From: Pseudobdellovibrionaceae bacterium
GTDB lineage: Bacteria > Bdellovibrionota > Bdellovibrionia > Bdellovibrionales > UBA1609
Direction of reading: 5' to 3'
NCBI GenBank assembly: GCA_026712605.1
Contig: JAPORL010000092.1
Coordinates: forward strand, 1-6,033
Length of the DNA: 6,033 nt
The translations under genes were made by a program, and so were the position numbers. This document shows positions 1 through 5,045 of the stretch, piece after piece. The notes beneath the pieces were generated by a model. That model did no database searches and had not been told where the DNA came from. It worked only from the letters and a program-made list of their open reading frames with translations. Numbering within the stretch: the stretch's first letter is position 1; every line of letters starts with the position of its first letter.

Positions 1-60
1 GAGTTCGGATTTGAACACATAGCGACTGAAGGTCGCTATGTGGCAAACCGCATGTCCAAA
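1..60 (+). repeat. Palindromic intergenic element, copy A (partial)
   Basis: The window opens inside this copy, so its left terminal arm is not visible. It starts with the shared box gagttcggatttgaac. A perfect 11-bp hairpin follows: CACATAGCGAC at 16-26, loop TGAAG at 27-31, and the complementary arm at 32-42. Then comes ggcaaaccgcatgtcc. The same blocks recur at 130-187 (copy B) and, inverted, in copies C and D. After about position 57 the right arm has degenerated; the ttttagctttgtatc arm of the other copies is not recognisable. No open frame of note lies here. It is best read as a decayed non-autonomous element beside an intact one. Confidence 0.8.
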
Positions 61-97
61 GTTTTTGAACCGTATTCATAAATGTTTAACTATCTTG

Positions 98-219
98 ATA
101 AAAAGTTTGTAAGATAGAAAGCTAAAAAGGAGTTCGGATTTGAACAGATAGCGACTGAAGGTCGCTATGTGGCAAAACGCATGTCCGAGTTTTTAGCTTT
201 GTATCTTATAAGCTTTTCA
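98..219 (+). repeat. Palindromic MITE/REP-like element, copy B (complete)
   Basis: About 120 bp with long imperfect terminal inverted repeats. The left arm (about 100-138) reads through gtaagatagaaagctaaaaa to ttcgga. The right arm (184-219) runs from tccga through tttttagctttgtatctta to agctttt. About 31 of 35 positions can pair, with a 4-nt extra (gagt) in the left arm. The core holds the hairpin cagatAGCGAC / TGAAG / GTCGCTatgtg at 145-171, with one mismatch. The whole unit is in the same orientation as copy A and inverted relative to copy C. It lies about 50 nt past the stop codon of the minus-strand symporter gene, so that transcript would run into the structure. A role as terminator or 3' stabiliser is an inference. 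No protein coding capacity was found and a clear target-site duplication was not identified. Confidence 0.85.
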
Positions 220-270
220 CACAAATCAAATTTTTACATGTTCTATAATAGATAAGGCAGTTTATATAGA

Positions 271-2169
271 TTAAATGATTTTTTTAGTGAATACAGTTTT
301 ATGATCCAGTAAATAAGATTTTTCCAAAGTGTTTTTAGAAATCAATAATATATTATCCTCTAGTTGATGGGCTGAACTTAATCTAAAATGACCTGATCTT
401 AGTCCTCCTAAATACCAACGCTCGTCAGCTATATAAATAATATCCCACTTTTCCGCTTTCATTTTTTCAATAGCCGTTTTGGAAAGGCTGATTTCCCCTT
501 CTTTTAGTTTATCATCTATTTGCAGTTTTAAGCCTTTTGCTCTTTTCCCTATTTTTAGATTGGGTTTCCCTTTTTTAAAAGACCACATGGCTTTATCAAT
601 GCTGTTTAATGTGTAGCCTTGTATTTTTTCTTTATCTGCCGGTTGAGTAAAAAGACAGACTATCACTCCTGTTAAACCGGAAGTTAGCATGCCGAATAAA
701 GCTCTAAATAAAAAAGGATCTCCTGTTGGAGATCCATAGAAAAAATTTCTAAGAGGATAAATCCATTCAGGGAATTTTAAAGTCATAAAAGTCAAAACGA
801 CTCCCACTATTAGAGCAGAACAAGCTGATATAGAATTAAACCTATTCCATAACATCCCTAAAAGGAGAGTTGTTACAATAGAGGGAATAATAACCATAAT
901 TCCTTTGTAATGAATGGACATCAATGTTCCTTTTTGAAAGAAAAACCAAATTGTCAGCAATAAGCTCAAAAAGGTAATGGCTAGAGTGCTTAGTTTTGCT
1001 GTTTTTAAGTAATGTTTGTCTGAGGCCTTTTTATTAATTAAGGGTTTATAAATATCATAAATAAAGATAGCTGTAGCGGCGTTAATTAAGGTGTCTATAG
1101 TGGACATTAAAGCCGCCAGTAAAGCGGCTAAAACAATTCCTAAGACAATGGGATTGTGCTGTATAACATAGCCTACAACATTTACAAAAGTGTGATAGGT
1201 ATTTTCAATTTGCAGGGCTTCTGAAGAGATAAGAGATGATCCTAAAGCGGCTTCCTTTGTTAAAATAGATTTTCCTATCCATCCGACAGAGCCTACTACA
1301 AGAGCAGAAAGAGGCAAAGTAATAAGGAGATTAGCCACTCCAGCTAAACGAGCCTCATTAACACTGCGAATGCTTAGAAATCGCATTAGAAAACCCTGAT
1401 TGAGAAAAAGAAAGGCAATGCTTCCCGCTAAGGCGTCTCCCCAAAAAATACCTACAGAATTAAAATAAGGATTGCTTCTAAAAGGAGCGAAAGGTAGACG
1501 ATGCTCTATAGGTAGGTAAGAAATAAACTCATCCAAACCGCCCAAAGCATAAAGCCCGTAGCCAAAAGCTAAAAAACCGGCTAGATAAAGAATGACCCCT
1601 TGAACTAAATCGGTAAAGATGACAGCAGTTTGTCCTCCTAAACTGACATAAGTTCCTAAAAAGAAAGTGATAAGGGGCAAGGTCCAAACAGGAGAAAAGC
1701 CAAAAATTCCTTGAAAAGCCAATCCAATTGTGAACAGGTTATAACCTATGTAGTAAAAAATATAGGCTAACAATATAAAAACTGTTATATAGCGTGTGAC
1801 CGAATTGAATCGTTTTTCAAAATATTGAGGAATAGAGCGAGTCTTAGTAAAATACATTAAAGGAAGCCAGCCAAAAAAGAACAAAGGAGTGATAAACCAG
1901 TCATTCATATAAGCCATAGCGCTATTTGTCCCTGTGTTTAAGCCTTGTTCTGAATATTTTAAATAACTGTAAGCGCCTATTCCTGTTGCCATCAGGCTAA
2001 CAAAGGGAAGCCACCATGCAAATCTTTGTCCACTGAAAAAGAAATCATGAATATTAGAGCTGAACTTTGAAAAATAGGAGCCAAAAAAAGTCACCATTAT
2101 AAAATAAGAAAGAACAACTCCTATAATAATACCTAAGGTGATGCCTGAAATTTCTATGCCAAAATTCAT
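271..2169 (-). CDS. Sodium:solute symporter (SSS family) with long C-terminal cytoplasmic tail
   Basis: A 632-residue inner-membrane protein of the SSS family (LeuT fold), expected to couple Na+ entry to uptake of a small solute. The substrate cannot be told from sequence. Residues about 1-510 form some 13 hydrophobic segments. The family block GGQTAVIFTDLVQG is at 178-191. ALMSTIDTLINAA at 353-365 matches the PutP segment whose adjacent Ser-Thr binds Na+ (Na2 site); here these are S356 and T357. The glycine-rich SLMATGIGAYSYL (58-70) corresponds to the substrate/Na+-lining first core helix. After the last helix (about 490-508) comes a basic soluble tail of about 120 residues with KWDIIYIADERWYLGGLRSG at 574-593. 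I associate such an ending with a subgroup of bacterial SSS proteins, from memory only. The start is supported by a GAGGAG Shine-Dalgarno 10 nt upstream. The small membrane gene 52 nt upstream on the same strand is probably co-transcribed. Family assignment is firm, substrate unknown. Confidence 0.93.
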   Translation of the reverse strand: MNFGIEISGITLGIIIGVVLSYFIMVTFFGSYFSKFSSNIHDFFFSGQRFAWWLPFVSLMATGIGAYSYLKYSEQGLNTGTNSAMAYMNDWFITPLFFFGWLPLMYFTKTRSIPQYFEKRFNSVTRYITVFILLAYIFYYIGYNLFTIGLAFQGIFGFSPVWTLPLITFFLGTYVSLGGQTAVIFTDLVQGVILYLAGFLAFGYGLYALGGLDEFISYLPIEHRLPFAPFRSNPYFNSVGIFWGDALAGSIAFLFLNQGFLMRFLSIRSVNEARLAGVANLLITLPLSALVVGSVGWIGKSILTKEAALGSSLISSEALQIENTYHTFVNVVGYVIQHNPIVLGIVLAALLAALMSTIDTLINAATAIFIYDIYKPLINKKASDKHYLKTAKLSTLAITFLSLLLTIWFFFQKGTLMSIHYKGIMVIIPSIVTTLLLGMLWNRFNSISACSALIVGVVLTFMTLKFPEWIYPLRNFFYGSPTGDPFLFRALFGMLTSGLTGVIVCLFTQPADKEKIQGYTLNSIDKAMWSFKKGKPNLKIGKRAKGLKLQIDDKLKEGEISLSKTAIEKMKAEKWDIIYIADERWYLGGLRSGHFRLSSAHQLEDNILLISKNTLEKSYLLDHKTVFTKKII

Positions 2170-2179
2170 AAAATAAAAA

Positions 2180-2185
2180 CTCCTC
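2180..2185 (-). promoter_or_regulatory. Shine-Dalgarno site of the symporter gene
   Basis: The plus strand reads ctcctc, so the transcript carries GAGGAG, ten nucleotides before the ATG at 2169. It is the clearest Shine-Dalgarno on the minus strand and fixes the start. The upstream small gene has none, so the two cistrons probably differ in how translation starts. Confidence 0.75.
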
Positions 2186-2221
2186 TATTTTTTGAATACA
2201 CTTAAGTTTGTTCTTTTAATA

Positions 2222-2539
2222 TTAAAATTTTATTGGTAAGTGAATAGCGGAATAAATCCAAAAACCATGAAGAAAAAACATAAAAAAAAGCCCGTAGACT
2301 AGGGCTATTAACCAATAAAGCTCTTGCTTTTTTCTAAGTGGCTCAATTTGTCTTGTAAAAATGAAAACTAAACTGCTAACAAAAACAATGACTCCCATTC
2401 CATAAGTGTACAGATAACTGATCCAAGGACTGTTTTCACCTAACTTAAAGGCTAAAAAACGAGGGTAGGCATAACAAAAAGCTATAAGGATAAATAGGCT
2501 AGCTAAGGCAACAATAGGCTTTATAGAGATTCTTTTCAT
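2222..2539 (-). CDS. Small three-helix membrane protein, possible partner of the symporter
   Basis: A 105-residue hydrophobic protein with probable membrane helices at about 7-26, 42-62 and 74-96. A short basic loop (RKKQE, 69-73) separates the last two, and the N-terminus is positively charged (MKR). I recognise no named domain. It ends 52 nt before the symporter start on the same strand, so it is probably the first gene of a two-gene operon. SSS transporters such as the acetate permease ActP are often preceded by a small membrane protein (DUF485 or DUF4212 types, about 100 residues). The position and size fit that pattern, but the sequence does not obviously match either family, so a partner role is inference. 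No Shine-Dalgarno precedes the ATG. A possible promoter sits so close that the mRNA could be leaderless. Confidence 0.8.
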   Translation of the reverse strand: MKRISIKPIVALASLFILIAFCYAYPRFLAFKLGENSPWISYLYTYGMGVIVFVSSLVFIFTRQIEPLRKKQELYWLIALVYGLFFMFFLHGFWIYSAIHLPIKF

Positions 2540-2545
2540 CAGAGC

Positions 2546-2574
2546 TATTTAACACTGGAATAAACATGATTCAA
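2546..2574 (-). promoter_or_regulatory. Candidate promoter of the small membrane gene, placed for a leaderless mRNA
   Basis: Reading the minus strand, TTGAAT (2574-2569) is followed after exactly 17 nt by TAAATA (2551-2546). Only six bases (GCTCTG) separate the -10-like box from the ATG at 2539. Normal spacing would put the transcription start at or next to the A of the start codon. This agrees with the absence of a Shine-Dalgarno. Both hexamers are imperfect and chance matches are common in AT-rich DNA. Confidence 0.35.
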
Positions 2575-2645
2575 GAAATTTTATGTGAATTAAGAAAAGC
2601 CCAGTTTAAAAAGTGTGATTTACTATTGATTTTTTGATTTTTTAG

Positions 2646-2674
2646 TTGATTTTTATTAAAATCACCCCTATAAG
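2646..2674 (+). promoter_or_regulatory. Sigma70-type promoter of the histone-like gene and infA cluster
   Basis: TTGATT (2646-2651) and TATAAG (2669-2674) are separated by exactly 17 nt, a near-consensus arrangement. The predicted start lies about 22 nt before the ATG at 2704, leaving room for the AGAAGGA ribosome-binding site at 2692-2698, five bases before the start codon. T-tracts (ttgattttttgattttttagttgat) lie just upstream and overlap the -35 region; they could act like an UP element. Confidence 0.6.
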
Positions 2675-2703
2675 TTTTTGCAAACACTTAAAGAAGGAAA
2701 TAC

Positions 2704-3471
2704 ATGGCTGAAAAAAAATTAAAGAAGAAAAAAACAACAGCTAAAGCTACTGCAAAAAAATCAAAAACAAAAAAAAACCTTGTAAAAAAGGCTAAAGTAA
2801 AAAAGGTAGCTGTTAAAACTAAAAAAGCTACAGCTGTTAAAGCCGTATCTAAAAAAAAGGTAGCTATTAAAACTAAAAAAGCTACAGCTGTTAAAGCCGT
2901 ATCTAAAAAAAAGGTAGCTGTTAAAACTAAAAAAGCTACAGCTGTTAAAGCTGTATCTAAAAAAAAGGTAGCTATTAAAACTAAAAAAGCTACAGCTGTT
3001 AAAGCTGTATCTAAAAAAAAGGTAGCTGTTAAAACTAAAAAAGCTACAGCTGTTAAAACAATCTCTAAGAAAAAATCAGATGTTAAAAGTAAAGCTAAAG
3101 TTCTTAAAGTAACATCTAAAAAAGTAGCAGATGTTACAAAAGATTCAACTGTCAAACTTTCTCCTGATAAAGAAAATTTGAAAAAAAAATCTACCAGTAC
3201 AGCTACCAAAAAAACAACTACAAGAAAAAGAAGGGTATCTAAAAAAAATATAGGTCCCTCTGTTGAAGAAGTTAAACAATGGCAAAAGCTATCAAAGCAG
3301 AATGAGGGAAAGAGAACACCTGCCTATGATATGGCGAAAACTTATGATGAAATAAATGCGATTAAACATAGTAGTTTTGGATTGGGTTTTATTTTAGATA
3401 GATATGACAACCGTTTAAAAGTTTTGTTTGAAGAAGGAACAAAAGTTTTAATTTCAAATTATAAAAATTAG
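2704..3471 (+). CDS. Lysine/alanine-rich histone-H1-like repeat protein with C-terminal Tudor/SH3-like domain
   Basis: A 255-residue, extremely basic protein. Residues 1-181 are almost entirely Lys, Ala, Thr, Val and Ser, low complexity, like histone H1 tails and bacterial H1-like proteins. Such tails bind DNA or RNA non-specifically; a nucleoid role here is inference. Residues 32-121 are five tandem copies of an 18-residue unit, KKKVAVKTKKATAVKAVS, and 122-138 look like a worn sixth. A short RKRR patch is at 174-177. Residues about 183-255 are a different, ordinary-composition domain. Its segment FGLGFILDRYDNRLKVLFEEGTK resembles the 'FG.G.V...G..V.F..G.K.L' pattern of Tudor/SH3-like folds such as the UvrD/PcrA C-terminus; this is by eye only. 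AGAAGGA five bases upstream sets the start. infA begins 13 nt after the stop. Alternatives are a ribosome-associated or RNA-binding protein. Confidence 0.85.
   Translation: MAEKKLKKKKTTAKATAKKSKTKKNLVKKAKVKKVAVKTKKATAVKAVSKKKVAIKTKKATAVKAVSKKKVAVKTKKATAVKAVSKKKVAIKTKKATAVKAVSKKKVAVKTKKATAVKTISKKKSDVKSKAKVLKVTSKKVADVTKDSTVKLSPDKENLKKKSTSTATKKTTTRKRRVSKKNIGPSVEEVKQWQKLSKQNEGKRTPAYDMAKTYDEINAIKHSSFGLGFILDRYDNRLKVLFEEGTKVLISNYKN
2797..3066 (+). repeat. Five in-frame 54-bp tandem repeats
   Basis: Five adjacent 54-bp units encode residues 32-121 of the histone-like protein. They are nearly identical at DNA level, including silent positions. Units alternate gctGtt (Val) and gctAtt (Ile) in the order V, I, V, I, V. 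Units 1-2 carry gccgta while units 3-4 carry gctgta. This suggests duplication of a 108-bp double unit rather than stepwise gain of single units. Unit 5 ends differently (aaaacaatctct). The length is a multiple of three, so loss or gain of a unit keeps the frame. Several units begin with a run of eight A. Confidence 0.95.
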
Positions 3472-3484
3472 ATAAGGTTTAAAT

Positions 3485-3706
3485 ATGGCAAAAAGTGATT
3501 TGGCGCAATTTGACGGACTGGTTACAGATATAGGAGCTGGAGGACTTTATAAGGTCCAATTGGAAAAAAATAAAGTGCAAGTGTCTGCTAAGCTCTGTGG
3601 TAAAATGAGAAGGTATAATATTCAAGTCGTTTTAGGAGATCGTGTAACGGTAGGCTTTTCTCCTCAAGATCTTAAAACGGGTTTAATTATCTATCGTTAC
3701 CGTTAA
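3485..3706 (+). CDS. infA: Translation initiation factor IF-1
   Basis: A 73-residue S1/OB-fold protein of the usual IF-1 length (about 72). IF-1 binds the A site of the 30S subunit during initiation and assists IF-2 and IF-3. Family landmarks in order: G11-x-V13; YKVQLE (22-27); the hallmark CGKMRRYNI (38-46); GDRVTV (51-56); SPQDLKTG (59-66); final I-x-YR (68-71). It is rather divergent. The motif that reads AHISGKMRKNYIRI in E. coli is AKLCGKMRRYNIQV here, and the late G-R-I is G-L-I (66-68). The upstream gene ends 13 nt before the ATG; an AAGG at 3474-3477 overlapping this gap is the likely ribosome-binding site. Co-transcription with the histone-like gene is therefore likely. The next gene starts 19 nt downstream. 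infA more often lies in a ribosomal-protein cluster, so this setting is unusual. Confidence 0.9.
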   Translation: MAKSDLAQFDGLVTDIGAGGLYKVQLEKNKVQVSAKLCGKMRRYNIQVVLGDRVTVGFSPQDLKTGLIIYRYR

Positions 3707-3725
3707 AAAACCTTTATTATTTATA

Positions 3726-4100
3726 ATGAGTTATAATTTCTATAGTATTTTACATTTTTCATCAATTACAGCTTTAAGTCTTATTCTAGGAGCTTTATGG
3801 ACTCTTTATATTTATAAGGACTACAATAAAAAAACAAGAAGGCTTTTATTAAGCTTTCATGGAATTACAATGTTTTTGATTTTTCTGGCTGGTTTTGGTT
3901 TGATTGCGAAGCTCAAAATAGCTTGGCCTTGGCCTTTTTGGATTTATGCAAAACTTATACTTTGGTTATTTTTAGCTATAACACCTATTTTTCTAAAAAA
4001 ATCAGGTCAAAAATTTCGTTCTTCTTCTAGACATTTTTTAAGTTTAGCTCTGATTTTTATTTTGATTTTTCTAGCTATCTTGTTTGTAAAATTCAAATAA
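3726..4100 (+). CDS. Four-helix integral membrane protein of unknown function
   Basis: A 124-residue protein that is mostly hydrophobic, with probable helices at about 8-29, 43-62, 70-90 and 104-121. A basic loop (KDYNKKTRR, 31-39) and a KKSGQKFR stretch (91-98) point to both N- and C-termini lying on the same side. Between helices 1 and 2 is SFHGITMFLIFLAGFGLIAKL (43-63); a conserved-looking His-Gly and a GFGLIAKL turn are its most recognisable parts. I recognise no named family. It follows infA by 19 nt on the same strand and is probably in the same transcript. No Shine-Dalgarno precedes the ATG (the upstream bases are ttattatttata), so translation may be weak or coupled. The next gene begins 44 nt further on. 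Confidence 0.8.
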   Translation: MSYNFYSILHFSSITALSLILGALWTLYIYKDYNKKTRRLLLSFHGITMFLIFLAGFGLIAKLKIAWPWPFWIYAKLILWLFLAITPIFLKKSGQKFRSSSRHFLSLALIFILIFLAILFVKFK

Positions 4101-4144
4101 TAAACATACATTTAATATAAGTTAATTCTTTATAGACAAAATAT

Positions 4145-4750
4145 ATGTTATCTAATTTGTATAAACTCCCAAAGCCACTTATAGCTTTCTTAGTTATAGG
4201 AGGAGCTATCATTTTTATTTTGCTTAATGATCCGCCTCATACTTTCTGTGACACACAAGTAGAGCATTTTAAGTCTATTCAAACAGGATTTGTCTATCCA
4301 GACAGAAAAGATTTTCATGAGGAAAAATCTCGTTTAAAAAGAAAACAGCAACTTTGCCAGTCAGAAAATACTCCCGGAGCTTGTTATGAGTATTTTTTTT
4401 ATTTAAGAAAGTTGTTAAAAGATTTTCGTGTTTTATCTACAAAGTGTCAGCTTTATATTTTTTCTGATATAAAGGTAAAATCTGCTTTGACCTCAGCTTT
4501 AACTTTAATGACAGCTTTGGCTTGGAGGAAAGAAGTTTTAACAGGTCGTGTGAGTAAATACAATTGGCTCAATCGCTCAGACATGACTTTATTTTGTAAT
4601 ATAAAGGATAAATACATTCAAAACTATGGAATGGAAACTTATAAAAAACTAGAAGGGCAGATTTTAAGTTTGCTGAACACCGAAAATAAAAATAAAAATT
4701 TAATTTTAAAGTGGAGTATTTTATCTGAATCTTGCCTTAAGTATAAGTAG
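4145..4750 (+). CDS. Membrane-anchored six-cysteine protein of unknown function
   Basis: A 201-residue protein with one N-terminal membrane segment (about 11-28, preceded by K7, K10) and a soluble remainder, most simply placed in the periplasm. The segment could be an uncleaved anchor, since NDPPHTFCD (28-36) follows directly and shows no typical cleavage site. Six cysteines (35, 71, 80, 101, 151, 197) are spread through the soluble part, as expected for up to three disulfides. The most distinctive parts are DPPHTFCDTQVEHF (29-42) and NTPGACYEYFFYLRKLLKD (75-93). I recognise no named domain. No Shine-Dalgarno is visible; a TATAGA at 4131-4136, eight bases before the ATG, could be a -10 box of a near-leaderless promoter, but no good -35 accompanies it. 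It may equally be the last gene of the cluster starting at 2704. Palindromic element C begins seven bases after the stop. Confidence 0.8.
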   Translation: MLSNLYKLPKPLIAFLVIGGAIIFILLNDPPHTFCDTQVEHFKSIQTGFVYPDRKDFHEEKSRLKRKQQLCQSENTPGACYEYFFYLRKLLKDFRVLSTKCQLYIFSDIKVKSALTSALTLMTALAWRKEVLTGRVSKYNWLNRSDMTLFCNIKDKYIQNYGMETYKKLEGQILSLLNTENKNKNLILKWSILSESCLKYK

Positions 4751-4756
4751 TTTTGA

Positions 4757-4877
4757 GTGAAAAGCTTAGTAAGATACAAAGCTAAAAACTCGGACATGCG
4801 TTTTGCCACAAAGCGACTTGCAGTCGCGTTGCGTTCAAATCCGAACTCGTTTTTAGCTTTGTATCTTACAAGCTTTT
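4757..4877 (-). repeat. Palindromic MITE/REP-like element, copy C (complete, inverted)
   Basis: Reverse complement of copy B with few changes. The arms are gtgaaaagctta...gtaagatacaaagctaaaaac (4757-4790) and gtttttagctttgtatcttac...aagctttt (4849-4877). They pair almost perfectly apart from one extra A on the left and a 4-nt gagt/actc insertion on the right. The core runs from cggacatgcgttttgccac to gcgttcaaatccgaactc. Its inner hairpin has stem GCGAC (4813-4817), loop TTGCA and stem GTCGC (4823-4827), with two mismatches further out. It starts seven bases past the stop of the plus-strand gene and lies between convergent genes. A bidirectional transcript end is the simplest cellular role (inference). 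No coding potential. Confidence 0.88.
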
Positions 4878-4911
4878 AATCAAGAGACTTAAATTCTTAT
4901 AAATAAAACTC

Positions 4912-4974
4912 AAAAGCTTAGACATGCCTTTTGTCACAAAGCGACTTTCAGTCGCTATGTGGCTTGAATTCAAG
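4912..4974 (-). repeat. Palindromic element, copy D (internally deleted)
   Basis: The tip of the terminal repeat, aaaagctta (4912-4920), is joined directly to the core word gacatgcc. The corresponding 24 nt of copy C (4769-4792) are missing. The core hairpin survives: CACAAAGCGAC (4935-4945), loop TTTCA, GTCGCTATGTG (4951-4961), with one A-A mismatch in 11 pairs. After ggcttgaattcaag the right arm is lost; CTTGAATTCAAG (4963-4974) is itself a perfect 12-bp palindrome. It has the same orientation as copy C and lies 35 nt from it, downstream of the minus-strand coiled-coil gene. The rest of 4878-5045 is AT-rich with no further feature seen. Confidence 0.75.
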
Positions 4975-5045
4975 AAATTTAATATTTTAGATTTTAAACC
5001 GATTATTAAAATCATCTCTGATTCTTTGATATTTTATCATAGCCT

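Noticed and set aside
98..219. CRISPR array from the repeated blocks at 1-219
   Set aside because: Only two blocks here, more than 100 nt apart and of unequal completeness. The other copies are kilobases away and there is no regular spacing.
2688..3209. Long minus-strand open frame opposite the histone-like gene
   Set aside because: It is the shadow of the 54-bp repeats. Its product is a Phe/Leu/Ala repeat generated by reverse-complemented Lys codons, with no ribosome-binding site.
4833..4848. gttcaaatccgaactc resembling a tRNA T-loop (GTTCAAATCC), suggesting a tRNA gene or tRNA-derived repeat
   Set aside because: The five bases on each side do not form a T-stem, there is no acceptor stem, D-arm or CCA, and the box is explained by pairing within the palindromic element.
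4757..4877. Integron attC site
   Set aside because: The long imperfect palindrome is suggestive, but I found no GTTRRRY/RYYYAAC pair at the expected spacing, no integrase and no cassette-like array of same-strand genes.
5026..5040. TGATA-ttt-TATCA hairpin just downstream of the coiled-coil gene as a terminator
   Set aside because: The stem is only five AT-rich pairs with no T-run on the transcript side. Elements C and D are stronger candidates.
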